DNA of 42,989 bases from Ruminococcaceae bacterium UBA3903 (GCA_002391625.1 DGFJ01000025.1:1-42989); one strand, 5' to 3'; positions 7,452 through 16,526 are shown, numbered from the stretch's first letter. Program-made: numbers and translations. The notes: generated by a model not told the origin, from the sequence alone.

Positions 7452-8660
7452 GTGGCAGAAAAAAACGATAGCCATTACGGTGACTATAAATGTATGTTAA
7501 GGCTGGTGACTGGTGCTGTTAACAATACCGTGCCTGATTTATCAGGGTGCAGGTTTAATTGGGGCTGTGTCTATATGTTATCTATGGACACTAGCTTGGT
7601 TAGCTGTGTATCATATGGCGTTGACCTGTTACCGCCAGAGCAGAAGCCACCACAGGATATTGTTCAACAATTCGTGAAAAACAGAACTCATAATATCATA
7701 AAGGACAGCAATCAAATTGTTGAATTGCAGCAGCTTCAGGATGAGCTTGAAAAGCAAGGGGTGGATAATATAGCTGTAAAGGGTTCTGTGATGAAGCCGA
7801 TGTATCCTCAGACCGATATGAGATATATGGGAGATTTAGATATACTGGTAAAAAATGAAGGTGTAGCTTCAGCAAAACAAATTATTAGCAGGCTTGGATA
7901 TTCTGTATCAGGTCCTGACGGTGAGGTACACATAGAATATACAAAAATGCCATATTTAATTATAGAGCTACATAAAAATTTATTGTCTAAAGAAAACATG
8001 GAATATGATTATTTTCACAATATTTGGGATAGGGCTACGCTTATAAACCAGTGTGAACATACATATACTCCAGCATTAGAGGATACATATATTTACATGA
8101 ATGTCCATGCTGTTAAGCATTATTTTTATGGTGGTTTAGCACCACGTATTGTTCTGGATTATTATGTGTTTTTAGAAAAATATAATAAACAGCTTAACTG
8201 GCAGTACATTAATAAGGTTTTAAATAAATTTGGATATACAAGGTTTGAAAAGGTAATGACATCACTTTCCTACGATTGGTTTTCACCTACAGGAAAGGGC
8301 TTAGCAGAGGACGAATTGTCAATGTTTATTATGACCTGCGGTTCATATGGCCGATTAGAAAATAATGTAGCATTGCGTAGTGCTATGCAGACCAAGGCGG
8401 GGAAGACCCCTTCTAAGGCTGGGTTCTTTATTAGACAGGTGTTCCCAAATAAAAAAGCGTTAGAGGGTTCATACCCTATTGTGGGCAAGGTACCTGTGGT
8501 GCTGCCTTTTATATGGTGTAGGCGTATATTTGACCGACTGTTTATTAAGAGAAATGTTAGCTTCCAGACAAGGGGCTGTTACAGCTCCATTAATACCACA
8601 GCAGTGGAAAAATTTAGGCGTATAAATAATGACTTGGGATTAGACGACAAGAACAAATAA
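7452..8660 (+). CDS. Nucleotidyltransferase family protein (NTP_transf_5-like)
   Basis: This 402-aa protein contains the putative nucleotidyltransferase fold of the NTP_transf_5 family. A central block (about residues 95-175) reads IAVKGSVMKPMYPQTDMRYM then GDLDILVK, the DxD-type metal site of this superfamily, and is followed by IELHKNLL. The start is uncertain. I prefer the GTG at 7452, six bases after GGGGTGAGG, but the GTG at 7440 also opens the frame. Family members often sit beside PqqD-like and HprK-like genes in poorly understood peptide or exopolysaccharide clusters; a PqqD-like gene lies 3.4 kb upstream. The serine hydrolase gene follows after 20 bases. The substrate is unknown. Confidence 0.72.
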   Translation: MAEKNDSHYGDYKCMLRLVTGAVNNTVPDLSGCRFNWGCVYMLSMDTSLVSCVSYGVDLLPPEQKPPQDIVQQFVKNRTHNIIKDSNQIVELQQLQDELEKQGVDNIAVKGSVMKPMYPQTDMRYMGDLDILVKNEGVASAKQIISRLGYSVSGPDGEVHIEYTKMPYLIIELHKNLLSKENMEYDYFHNIWDRATLINQCEHTYTPALEDTYIYMNVHAVKHYFYGGLAPRIVLDYYVFLEKYNKQLNWQYINKVLNKFGYTRFEKVMTSLSYDWFSPTGKGLAEDELSMFIMTCGSYGRLENNVALRSAMQTKAGKTPSKAGFFIRQVFPNKKALEGSYPIVGKVPVVLPFIWCRRIFDRLFIKRNVSFQTRGCYSSINTTAVEKFRRINNDLGLDDKNK

Positions 8661-8680
8661 AAGCTTGGTAGGTATTTATA

Positions 8681-9934
8681 ATGAAAAAATGGTATAAGAT
8701 ATGTATGATAGCAGTGTTTACGATTATACTGTGTACGGTTGTATGGATTGGTACAGTTCAAACTAGAGATAATGAGGGGTCAGTACCTGTTAATGCCCAG
8801 GAGGCAACTTATAGCGGAACAGAAAAGCCAACGCCACCTGCCACAGAGCCTATAGAGTCCAGGTTCACTGCTGCACAGCTGGAACAGCTGAAAACAGAGA
8901 TTATGTGTAAGCTGGAGGAAAATAGCTTTAGTGGCTCTGTGCTAATAGGTGCAGGTGATGAAATACTGGTAGATGTGGCTATGGGCTACAGTGACATAAA
9001 GGATGAAGTGAAAAATACAACTACAACTAAATATGAACTGGGTTCAGTGACTAAACAGTTTACAGCTGCTGCTATTTCAAAGCTGGCACAGGAGGGTAAG
9101 CTGTCCGTTGATGATACACTGGATACATATTTTAAAGATTTCAAGGATGGTAAAAAGGTTACTATAGACAATCTGCTGACTATGACATCGGGTATTCCTG
9201 ACTACCTTAATGATTATATTTATATGGTGGAAACTAATGAACGGTCACAGGATTCTACTTTTTCAAAAGAGGAGTTTATGGACTGGTTTAATGAAAAGGA
9301 GCTACAGCTTGACCCTGGCAGTAATTTTCATTATTCCAATACCAACTATTATTTGTTAGGCTTAATTATTGAACAGGTGACGGGCGAAAGCTATGAGGAC
9401 TATATGACAAAGGAGATTTTAGATCCATTGTTTATGTATGATTCCTCTATGTGTATGACAGACGCTTCAGCCAGGGGCTACCTAACTGTTGATGGAGAGG
9501 AAGGCACATTGGTTGACAGCTCATATTTTTACTCGGCAGGTGAGATGACCTCTACCACACACGATATGTTTAAGTGGCTAAATGGGTTTGACAACGGAAG
9601 GGTAGTTAGCGGAGATTTTTTGACAGCCAGCGTTTCAAATAGTAAATCTGGGTTTAATTACGGTTATGGCTGGTTTATTGATTATCAAGGTGATTATTAT
9701 TACCATACGGGAAACACCCAGGTTTTTTACAGTGTTGATTTAGTGTCCTTTGAGGATGATATAAAGGTTATAGCTCTGTCAAATATAAATGATGTTACAG
9801 TACAGCAGTTAGGTAAGGATTTATTTAGAATAACAGAAAAATCCTTGTTTCCCGGTAAGCATGATGCTACTGAACCTGCCACAGAGGGTACAACAGGGGA
9901 AGGCTCCACTGAAAATGCAACAAAGGCAGGATAA
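8681..9934 (+). CDS. Membrane-anchored serine hydrolase, beta-lactamase/PBP-like
   Basis: This 417-aa protein of the serine beta-lactamase-like superfamily (class C/Pfam Beta-lactamase) acts outside the cell. An uncleaved signal anchor or signal peptide spans about residues 7-26 and is followed by a Pro/Thr-rich linker. The active-site motifs are S122-V-T-K125 (SxxK), HYSNTNYYLLG (YxN) and YYHTGNT (HxG, replacing KTG). The C-terminus has a low-complexity Thr/Glu tail. Such proteins act as D-amino-acid peptidases or esterases; beta-lactam resistance should not be assumed. It lies in one operon with the upstream nucleotidyltransferase-like gene and downstream ispD (38-base gap). Confidence 0.88.
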   Translation: MKKWYKICMIAVFTIILCTVVWIGTVQTRDNEGSVPVNAQEATYSGTEKPTPPATEPIESRFTAAQLEQLKTEIMCKLEENSFSGSVLIGAGDEILVDVAMGYSDIKDEVKNTTTTKYELGSVTKQFTAAAISKLAQEGKLSVDDTLDTYFKDFKDGKKVTIDNLLTMTSGIPDYLNDYIYMVETNERSQDSTFSKEEFMDWFNEKELQLDPGSNFHYSNTNYYLLGLIIEQVTGESYEDYMTKEILDPLFMYDSSMCMTDASARGYLTVDGEEGTLVDSSYFYSAGEMTSTTHDMFKWLNGFDNGRVVSGDFLTASVSNSKSGFNYGYGWFIDYQGDYYYHTGNTQVFYSVDLVSFEDDIKVIALSNINDVTVQQLGKDLFRITEKSLFPGKHDATEPATEGTTGEGSTENATKAG

Positions 9935-9972
9935 ATGCTGTAACAGAAATAATAATGAAAAGAGGAAGTATT

Positions 9973-10671
9973 ATGAGGGTGTCTGCTGTAATTGTAGGTG
10001 CAGGCTCGTCTACACGAATGGGCAAGGCTATTAGTAAACAGCTTATTAAGCTTATGAATACAGAGGTAATTGTGCATACGCTAATGGCATTTGAACAATC
10101 TAGGCTGGTTAATAACGTAGTAGTGGTGTGCCGAAATGAAGATACAGAAGCAATAGAAAAATTAATAGAGCTTTATGGTATTACAAAGGTGACCGCATTA
10201 ACAGCAGGTGGCAGCACCAGACAGCAATCTGTGTTAAAGGGTGTTAATATTGTAAAAAACACTGCCGACCTTATAGCCATACATGATGGAGCCAGACCGC
10301 TGGTGCTGCCACAGGATATAGATAGGGCAGTAGAAAATGCTTGTATATATAAGGCTGCAGCTTTGGGTGTAGCTGTAAAGGATACAATAAAGGTTGTAAA
10401 CCATGATGGCTGTATAGTTGATACTCCAGATAGAAGTACCCTTGTGTCTATACAAACACCCCAAATTTTTGAAACAAAGCTTTATGTAAAAGCGGCGGCA
10501 GCTGCTGAAAAGCAGGGCAGGGATTATACAGACGATTGTCAGCTCATAGAGGCATTGGGTCAAAGGGTGTATGTAACAGAAGGCAGCTATACCAATATAA
10601 AGGTCACAACACCTGAGGATATTATATTGGCTGAAGGCATTTTGTCTAATAGAAGGAATATGGAGGTATAA
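9973..10671 (+). CDS. ispD: 2-C-methyl-D-erythritol 4-phosphate cytidylyltransferase
   Basis: IspD joins CTP to 2-C-methyl-D-erythritol 4-phosphate in the MEP pathway for isoprenoids. The N-terminal nucleotide-binding motif GAGSSTRMG with a following KQ, IHDGARPLV, and the late YTDDCQLIE block are diagnostic. The ATG at 9973 gives 232 aa, normal for the family, and has AGAGGAAG just upstream; an ATG at 9955 lacks such a site. IspF, which acts two steps later, starts 4 bases after the stop. The pathway is essential in most bacteria that lack mevalonate enzymes. Confidence 0.95.
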   Translation: MRVSAVIVGAGSSTRMGKAISKQLIKLMNTEVIVHTLMAFEQSRLVNNVVVVCRNEDTEAIEKLIELYGITKVTALTAGGSTRQQSVLKGVNIVKNTADLIAIHDGARPLVLPQDIDRAVENACIYKAAALGVAVKDTIKVVNHDGCIVDTPDRSTLVSIQTPQIFETKLYVKAAAAAEKQGRDYTDDCQLIEALGQRVYVTEGSYTNIKVTTPEDIILAEGILSNRRNMEV

Positions 10672-10675
10672 CCCT

Positions 10676-11143
10676 ATGCGTATTGGTCACGGTTACGATG
10701 TACATAAGCTGGTAGAGGGCAGAAAGCTAATATTAGGTGGTGTGGAAATACCATATGAAAAGGGACTGCTTGGACATTCTGACGCAGATGTCCTTGTTCA
10801 CGCTATAATGGACGCGCTGCTGGGTGCGGCGGCACTTGGTGATATTGGAAAGCTGTTTCCAGATAATGATAACAAATACAAGAACGCAGACAGCATAGAG
10901 CTGTTAAAACAGGTATGCAAAGCTTTAGTGGAAAGGGGCTACACCATTGGCAATGTAGACAGCACTGTTATAGCCCAGCAACCAAAGCTGAAGCCTTATA
11001 TTGACCAAATGCGAGAAAATATTGCCAATGCCTGTGATGTGTCTATTGATGCTGTCAGCGTAAAGGCTACAACGGAGGAACAGCTGGGCTTTACAGGCAG
11101 CGGGATGGGTATATCTGCACATAGCGTGTGTATTATTATTTAA
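10676..11143 (+). CDS. ispF: 2-C-methyl-D-erythritol 2,4-cyclodiphosphate synthase
   Basis: IspF cyclises CDP-methylerythritol 2-phosphate and releases CMP in the MEP pathway. At 155 aa it has the standard length. The metal ligands D8 and H10 (GYDVH) and H42 (DVLVHAIMDALLG) are present, as are GLLGHSDAD and the C-terminal TTEEQLGFTGSGMGI motif. The ribosome site GGAGG lies in the last codons of ispD, so the two are translated as a pair. A terminator follows directly. Confidence 0.96.
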   Translation: MRIGHGYDVHKLVEGRKLILGGVEIPYEKGLLGHSDADVLVHAIMDALLGAAALGDIGKLFPDNDNKYKNADSIELLKQVCKALVERGYTIGNVDSTVIAQQPKLKPYIDQMRENIANACDVSIDAVSVKATTEEQLGFTGSGMGISAHSVCIII

Positions 11144-11150
11144 AAGTATT

Positions 11151-11189
11151 GGTGGAACGATGATTGTATTCGTTTCACCTTTTTTGTTT
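11151..11189 (+). terminator. Terminator after ispF
   Basis: A 10-base stem (11151-11160 with 11170-11179, one G-T pair) and a 9-base loop are followed by TTTTTT. It ends the nucleotidyltransferase-ispF operon. Confidence 0.85.
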
Positions 11190-11259
11190 GGTATCATAAT
11201 TATAGGAGCTGTCACATATCATTACTATTGTAAAATAGGGGTGAAAGGAATGTGTGATT

Positions 11260-12414
11260 ATGAAGAAAGCCCATAGAATAATCAGTATAGTGTTAGCCTT
11301 TACTATGGTTTCTGCGGCAGCGTTATCCTGTCCTGTAACAGTATGTGCCTTGGCTGGTGAGGAGATAACAGCACCCTCATCTGTGCTAATTGAGGCTGAT
11401 TCAGGTAAGCTTTTGTTTGATAAAAATTGTCATGAGGTGCGGGCCTGTGCCTCTATAACAAAGGTTATGACATTGTTATTGGTGTTTGAGGCTATTGACA
11501 GCGGTAAGCTGCATATGGACGATATGATAACAGCCTCTGCTCATGCGGCGTCTATGGGCGGGTCGGATATTTGGCTGGAGGAGGGGGAAGCTATGACTGT
11601 GGATAATATGATAAAAGCCACAGTTGTTGCCTCTGCTAACGATGCAGCAGTTGCTTTGGCAGAAACAGTATCAGGCTCAGAGGATGCTTTTGTAGCAGAA
11701 ATGAACGCTAAAGCCAAGGAGCTTGGCATGAACGAAACCACATTTAAAAATTGCAACGGCTTAGATGAGGACGGTCACTTAACGTCCGCCTATGATGTTG
11801 CGTTAATGTCACGGGAGCTAATAAAGCATAAGCAAATTTTCAATTATACCTCCATATGGATGGATAACCTGCGTGATGGTAAAACACAAATTGTGAACAC
11901 CAACAAGCTTTTAAAAAGCTACAGCGGTATTACAGGGCTAAAAACAGGTACTACAGGGCAGGCGGGTAGCTGTATATCTGCAACGGCTAACAGAGATGGT
12001 TTATCGCTTATAGCTGTGGTATTGGGCTGTACCACAGGTAAGGACAGATTTTCTGATGCCGCTAAGGTTTTGGATTATGGCTTTGCTAACTTTGCTGTTT
12101 ATGTACCAAAGCTGTCTGATGGTATACAGCCTGTAAAGGTTGTAGAGGGTATGGACACACAGGTGCAGGGTACAGCAGACCTTAACAGCTGCTTTGTTGT
12201 GGAAAAGGGCAGGAACAATCAGGTGAAGGAAAATATAAATTTGATAGATGAAATAACAGCACCGGTGGAAAAAGGAGATAAGCTGGGTACAATAGAATAC
12301 ACTATGGAAAATGAGGTTTTAGCAGAATACCCCATAGTGGCAGAAAACTCCGTAGAAGAAATGAGTTTTTCTTCTGTTTTTGCACTTTTATTTGGATACT
12401 TCGTGAACCTGTAG
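11260..12414 (+). CDS. D-alanyl-D-alanine carboxypeptidase (S11, DacF-type)
   Basis: This is a low-molecular-weight penicillin-binding protein that trims the terminal D-Ala from peptidoglycan stem peptides outside the membrane. The signal peptide covers about residues 1-30. The active-site triad is S65-I-T-K68, then SAN in VVASANDAA, then KTG in GLKTGTTGQ. A PBP5-like C-terminal beta domain (about 280-360) and a short hydrophobic end follow. The ATG at 11260 is chosen because AAAGGAA stands 9 bases upstream; a GTG at 11254 is too close. It is closest in layout to DacF-like proteins of spore formers, but DacA-like function is equally possible. Confidence 0.9.
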   Translation: MKKAHRIISIVLAFTMVSAAALSCPVTVCALAGEEITAPSSVLIEADSGKLLFDKNCHEVRACASITKVMTLLLVFEAIDSGKLHMDDMITASAHAASMGGSDIWLEEGEAMTVDNMIKATVVASANDAAVALAETVSGSEDAFVAEMNAKAKELGMNETTFKNCNGLDEDGHLTSAYDVALMSRELIKHKQIFNYTSIWMDNLRDGKTQIVNTNKLLKSYSGITGLKTGTTGQAGSCISATANRDGLSLIAVVLGCTTGKDRFSDAAKVLDYGFANFAVYVPKLSDGIQPVKVVEGMDTQVQGTADLNSCFVVEKGRNNQVKENINLIDEITAPVEKGDKLGTIEYTMENEVLAEYPIVAENSVEEMSFSSVFALLFGYFVNL

Positions 12415-12454
12415 TAAATTTATTAAATTTTTTAGGGAAATTTACAAAGGAAAC

Positions 12455-12483
12455 TTGCAAAAATAGTTTAAGTATTGTAGAAT
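12455..12483 (+). promoter_or_regulatory. Sigma-A promoter of the glucose-6-phosphate isomerase gene
   Basis: TTGCAA at 12455-12460 and TAGAAT at 12478-12483 are spaced by 17 bases, giving a leader of about 57 bases before the TTG start at 12547. Confidence 0.65.
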
Positions 12484-12546
12484 ATATAACATAGATAAGT
12501 AAAGTAAGAAAATATCTAGAGTTTATTTTCAAGGGGGACTTTCAAA

Positions 12547-13884
12547 TTGGCTACTACATTTTCAGGCAAATATTTGTCAGGCTTTGTAAATGAGCATGAA
12601 TTTGATGCTATGTCAGCACAGGTCAAAACAGCACATGAAACACTGCATAAAGGTACAGGTTTAGGCAACGACTTTATTGGTTGGGTAACTTTACCTACTG
12701 ACTACGACAAGGAAGAATTTGCTCGTATTAAAAAGTCAGCTGAGAAAATTAAAAAAGATACTGATATATTTATCGTTATTGGTATTGGTGGTTCTTACCT
12801 AGGTGCCAGAGCAGCGGTTGAGTTTTTGCATTCCCAGAACTATAACGCAAAGAAAAAGGACACTCCTGACATTTATTATACAGGTAATTCAATCAGCTCT
12901 ACAGCTTTAGCTGAGCTGTTAGAATTATGCGATGGCAAGGACGTATCTATCAATATGATTTCTAAGTCAGGCACAACAACAGAGCCTGCTATTGCTTTCC
13001 GTGTTTTTCGTGAGTTTTTGGAGAAAAAATACGGTAAGGACGGTGCCAAGGATAGAATTTATTGTACAACAGATAAATGCCGTGGCACTCTTAAGGAATT
13101 AGCAGACAGAGAGGGCTACGAAACATTTGTAGTACCTGATGATGTAGGCGGACGTTTTTCTGTATTAACAGCTGTTGGTTTATTGCCTATTGCCGTATCA
13201 GGTGCAGATTTAGATGGGTTGATGAACGGTGCTAAGCAAGCACAGGAAGATTTTAACAATGATGATTTAGCTACAAACGATTGCTACAAATACGCAGCAG
13301 CTAGAAATATTCTATATAGCAAGGGTAAAGAGGTAGAAATACTTGTAAGCTATGAGCCGGCATTTACAATGATGGCAGAGTGGTATAAGCAATTATTTGG
13401 TGAGAGCGAGGGCAAGGACAACAAGGGTATTTTACCAGCCGCTGTTGTTTTTTCTACTGACCTGCACTCTATGGGACAGTATATTCAGGACGGCAGAAGA
13501 AGCTTGTTTGAAACTGTTATTCAGGCTAAAAAGCCAAAGAAAGAAATTACAATCGGTACAGAAGCAGAGGATTTAGACGGACTTAACTTCTTGTCAGGCA
13601 AAACAATGGACTATGTAAACAAAAAAGCTTTTGAGGGCACAGTACTGGCACATAACGATGGTGGCGTTCCTAATATGGTTCTTAATATTGAGGAATTTTC
13701 CGAATACGAGCTGGGATACCTAATTTACTTCTTTGAAAAAGCGTGTGGTATCAGCGGCTATCTGCTAGGTGTTAACCCATTTAACCAGCCAGGCGTTGAA
13801 AGCTACAAGAAAAATATGTTTGCATTACTGGGAAAACCAGGCTATGAAAGTGAAAAAGCAGCCTTGGAAGCCAGACTAAAATAA
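12547..13884 (+). CDS. pgi: Glucose-6-phosphate isomerase
   Basis: This enzyme interconverts glucose 6-phosphate and fructose 6-phosphate in glycolysis and gluconeogenesis. The family landmarks are GIGGSYLGARA, ISKSGTTTEPA, the GRFSVLTAVGLLPIA stretch, and a C-terminal FNQPGVESYK motif. The length of 445 aa matches Firmicutes enzymes. The start codon is TTG with a strong AAGGGGG ribosome site 8-10 bases upstream; no ATG near the N-terminus fits. It is preceded by its own promoter and followed by a small P-loop gene with its own ribosome site. Confidence 0.96.
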   Translation: MATTFSGKYLSGFVNEHEFDAMSAQVKTAHETLHKGTGLGNDFIGWVTLPTDYDKEEFARIKKSAEKIKKDTDIFIVIGIGGSYLGARAAVEFLHSQNYNAKKKDTPDIYYTGNSISSTALAELLELCDGKDVSINMISKSGTTTEPAIAFRVFREFLEKKYGKDGAKDRIYCTTDKCRGTLKELADREGYETFVVPDDVGGRFSVLTAVGLLPIAVSGADLDGLMNGAKQAQEDFNNDDLATNDCYKYAAARNILYSKGKEVEILVSYEPAFTMMAEWYKQLFGESEGKDNKGILPAAVVFSTDLHSMGQYIQDGRRSLFETVIQAKKPKKEITIGTEAEDLDGLNFLSGKTMDYVNKKAFEGTVLAHNDGGVPNMVLNIEEFSEYELGYLIYFFEKACGISGYLLGVNPFNQPGVESYKKNMFALLGKPGYESEKAALEARLK

Positions 13885-13950
13885 TTGGTATGAATTATTA
13901 GGGGATAACCGCTTTAGGCGGTACAATATAATTAGGGAGGCGTTATTATA

Positions 13951-14367
13951 ATGGTAACATTACTAATAGGCAATAAAGGATCAGGAAAAACAAAGAAATT
14001 AATTTCTCTTGCAAATGAAGCAGTAGCTACAACAGCAGGTAACGTTGTTGTAATTGAAAAGGGTGCAAAGCTTACTTATGATGTAACACACAAGGCAAGA
14101 TTGATTGATACCGATCAATACAAGATTAGTGGTTATGATGTATTGTATGGCTTTATCAGTGGTATTTGTGCTGGTAACTACGATGTTACTAATATTTTTG
14201 TAGATAGCACATTTAAAATATGTGGCAAGGATATGGATGCTCTAAAGGAGCTTGTAAACAAGCTGTCCGCTTTAGCTGATAACGCAGACACAAAGATTAC
14301 CCTGCTTATCTCCGCTGATGAAAGCGAGCTGCCAACAGACATGAAGGCCAATTTGGAGAAAATGTAA
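13951..14367 (+). CDS. Small P-loop ATP-binding protein of unknown function
   Basis: This 138-aa soluble protein opens with a Walker A motif, GNKGSGKTK, at residues 7-15 and has a hydrophobic strand ending in D (NIFVD) that could be Walker B. The length and layout recall compact P-loop ATPases found next to pgi in some Clostridia, but I do not recognise a characterised family. An AGGGAGG ribosome site precedes the ATG, and a 5-bp hairpin (ACCGC/GCGGT) lies at about 13908-13922. Probably co-transcribed with pgi (66-base gap) and ended by the terminator at 14419. Confidence 0.7.
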   Translation: MVTLLIGNKGSGKTKKLISLANEAVATTAGNVVVIEKGAKLTYDVTHKARLIDTDQYKISGYDVLYGFISGICAGNYDVTNIFVDSTFKICGKDMDALKELVNKLSALADNADTKITLLISADESELPTDMKANLEKM

Positions 14368-14418
14368 TTTATATTTTTAACCAATAATACACATGGGTTT
14401 ATACATACAAGCCTACAA

Positions 14419-14456
14419 AGCGGGAGCATATCTTTTGATATGCCCCCGCTCTTTTG
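14419..14456 (+). terminator. Terminator after the P-loop gene
   Basis: A 14-position stem with one mismatch (14419-14432 with 14437-14450) and a TTTT loop are followed by CTTTT. Confidence 0.85.
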
Positions 14457-14522
14457 TCACCAAATGGGAAAAACTTTCTACAACTGAGCTAGGGGGAGCA
14501 GAGTCCTTATAGTAAAAAAATA

Positions 14523-14566
14523 ACCTCCCGTGATAAAATAGAGTTGACTCTAAAACACAGGAGGCT
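14523..14566 (+). promoter_or_regulatory. IS200-type leader hairpin hiding the tnpA ribosome site
   Basis: CCTCC with CGTG (about 14524-14532) can pair with CACAGGAGG (14556-14564), which includes the ribosome site of the tnpA remnant. An inner GAGT/ACTC hairpin lies at 14541-14550. In IS200 such a stem represses transposase translation. It survives here although the gene is broken. Confidence 0.6.
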
Positions 14567-14571
14567 ATGTC

Positions 14572-14697
14572 ATGAAAGACGTTAACGGTTTATCAAATTC
14601 CGTTGGGAAATGTAAATATCATATAGTGTCCGCAACAAAGGTTTATCAGACAGACGCTATACGGAGATATAAAGTCGGATATAGGAAAATATTATGA
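14572..14697 (+). pseudogene. Truncated IS200-family transposase (TnpA) remnant
   Basis: The 41-codon frame reads like the N-terminus of Y1 HUH transposases of IS200/IS605. It has an LSNSVGKCKYHIV block, equivalent to the usual S..KCKYHIVF motif, and ends near the YRKIL part of the first helix. A GGAGG site stands 7 bases before the ATG. The HUH and catalytic Tyr motifs lie further on in the family and are missing here, so the remnant is inactive. No tnpB is present. The interval 14451-14727 holds nothing else that I can support. Confidence 0.75.
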
Positions 14698-14727
14698 CAA
14701 TGTGTTGTGAAATATAATAAATATAGA

Positions 14728-15678
14728 TTACTTTTCGTTGTTAACTATATCAGCTACAACCTTAGCAATATTATCCTTGCATAATCCGAATATTTCCAAC
14801 AGCTCCTTAGCTGGTCCAGAATATCCAAACTTGTCGTTAACACCAATTTTTGTAACCTTTACAGGACATTCTGCTGATACAACATCGCATACAGCATCGC
14901 CTAAACCGCCGATTACGTTATGCTCCTCAACAGTAACAATTCTGCCAGTTTCTTTAGCAGCTTTGATAATAATATCTCTGTCAATAGGTTTGATTGTGTG
15001 AATGTTAATCAAACGTGCATTTATGCCTTTAGCTTTCAGCTCTTCACAGGCTAGTAATGACTCTCTAACAACTAGACCAGTAGCTATAATTGTTATGTCG
15101 TTGCCTTGGCACAGTGTGATACCTTTACCAAGCTCAAACTTGTATGTTGCAGGGTCATTAAAGCTATCTACAGCCAGTCTGCCTAAACGAATATAAACAG
15201 GACCCTTGTGAGCATAGGCTGCCTTTACAGCCTCTATCATCTCATAGTGGTCGGCAGGATTCAGCACCGTCATACCTGGTAGGGTTCTCATTAATGCTAT
15301 ATCCTCACAGCACTGGTGCGTAGCGCCGTCCTCGCCGGTGGAAATACCAGCATGAGAACCAGCAATTTTTACGTTTAGACAAGGGTATGCAACAGAGTTT
15401 CTAATCTGTTCGTATGCTCTGCCTGTTGCAAACATTGCAAATGAGGCAGCGAAGGGTACTTTACCAGCCGCCGCTAAGCCAGCTGAAACACCTATCATAT
15501 TGCCCTCTGCTATACCACAGTCAATAAAACGTTCAGGGTATGCCTTTTGAAAGATTGATGTTTTTGTAGCAGCGGCTAGGTCTGCATCTAAAACTACTAT
15601 ATCATCATTAGTTTTGGCAAGCTCACACAGTGCCATACCAAAGCTTTCTCTTGTTGCTTTATTTATTACTTCTGCCAT
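14728..15678 (-). CDS. Transketolase, C-terminal subunit
   Basis: This 316-aa protein holds the Pyr and C-terminal domains of transketolase and works with the N-terminal subunit encoded just upstream. Together they move two-carbon ketol units in the non-oxidative pentose phosphate pathway. The family phrases FIDCGIAEGNMIGVSAGLAA, SHAGISTGEDGATHQCCEDI and VTVEEHNVIGGLGDAV are present. Its ATG shares one base with the stop codon of the upstream subunit (TAATG), which indicates translational coupling. Related split enzymes include DXP synthase-like proteins, but the paired layout and motifs favour transketolase. Confidence 0.93.
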   Translation of the reverse strand: MAEVINKATRESFGMALCELAKTNDDIVVLDADLAAATKTSIFQKAYPERFIDCGIAEGNMIGVSAGLAAAGKVPFAASFAMFATGRAYEQIRNSVAYPCLNVKIAGSHAGISTGEDGATHQCCEDIALMRTLPGMTVLNPADHYEMIEAVKAAYAHKGPVYIRLGRLAVDSFNDPATYKFELGKGITLCQGNDITIIATGLVVRESLLACEELKAKGINARLINIHTIKPIDRDIIIKAAKETGRIVTVEEHNVIGGLGDAVCDVVSAECPVKVTKIGVNDKFGYSGPAKELLEIFGLCKDNIAKVVADIVNNEK

Positions 15679-16526
15679 TATTGCTCACCCTCCAATTTTT
15701 TTAGCTGAGCCTCTAATTCAGACATAGCCTGCTCATACTGCTCTTTGTTAGGTGCTGTACCGTGCCAGCCAACCTGATTTTCCATAAATGATACGCCCTT
15801 ACCCTTTATGGTAGAAGCGATAATTACAGTTGGTTTGCCATCAGCTGTTTTTGCCTTAGCAAAGGCAGCTGCTATTTGGTCAAAGTCGTGACCGTCAATT
15901 TTTATAACATTAAAACCAAAGGAAGCAAATTTCTCGTCTAGTGGTTCTATACCACCGATTTCTGCTACTGGACCGTCAATCTGTAAACCGTTACAGTCAA
16001 CTATGAAGCATACGTTATCCAGCTTATGATGAGCTGCGAACATAGCAGCCTCCCATACCTGACCTTCTTCACATTCGCCATCACCTAATAGAGTGTAAAC
16101 TCTGTAATTGCTGTTATCCAGCTTACCAGCCAAGGCCATACCACAAGCAGCGGAAACACCCTGTCCTAATGAGCCAGAGCTCATATCAATACCAGGTGTG
16201 CCTTTCATGTCTGGATGTCCCTGCAGCATAGCACCAACATGACGCAGGGTGTTAAGCTCGTCAAAGCTAAAATAGCCCTTTAATGCCAAGGTAGCGTACA
16301 GGCTAGGACAGCAATGACCCTTTGATAAAACAAAGCGGTCACGCTGGGGCATTTTTGGATTAGAAGCATCTACATTCATTTCTTTGAAATATAGGTAAGT
16401 ATATATGTCAGCCGCTGATAGGGAGCCTCCTGGATGACCAGATTTTGCGTTGTAGGTACCAATGATTGCACCCATTCTTGACTTACACGCCAGAATTTGA
16501 AGCTGCAGTTTTTCTGCATTGTTCAT
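15678..16526 (-). CDS. Transketolase, N-terminal subunit
   Basis: This 282-aa protein is the thiamine-diphosphate-binding half of split transketolase. The cofactor motif is GDGECEEGQVWEA followed by the N of FIVDCNGLQ, and GHPGGSLSAADI and KGHCCPSLYA are typical early blocks. I start it at 16526, where AAAGGAAG stands about 8 bases upstream; an in-frame extension to 16619 would add 31 residues that do not look like the family and would cover the promoter. It is the first gene of the pair. Confidence 0.93.
   Translation of the reverse strand: MNNAEKLQLQILACKSRMGAIIGTYNAKSGHPGGSLSAADIYTYLYFKEMNVDASNPKMPQRDRFVLSKGHCCPSLYATLALKGYFSFDELNTLRHVGAMLQGHPDMKGTPGIDMSSGSLGQGVSAACGMALAGKLDNSNYRVYTLLGDGECEEGQVWEAAMFAAHHKLDNVCFIVDCNGLQIDGPVAEIGGIEPLDEKFASFGFNVIKIDGHDFDQIAAAFAKAKTADGKPTVIIASTIKGKGVSFMENQVGWHGTAPNKEQYEQAMSELEAQLKKLEGEQ

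Noticed and set aside
8681..9934. Beta-lactam resistance gene
   Set aside because: The motifs place it in the broad serine-hydrolase group (SxxK, YxN, HxG); nothing indicates beta-lactam hydrolysis.
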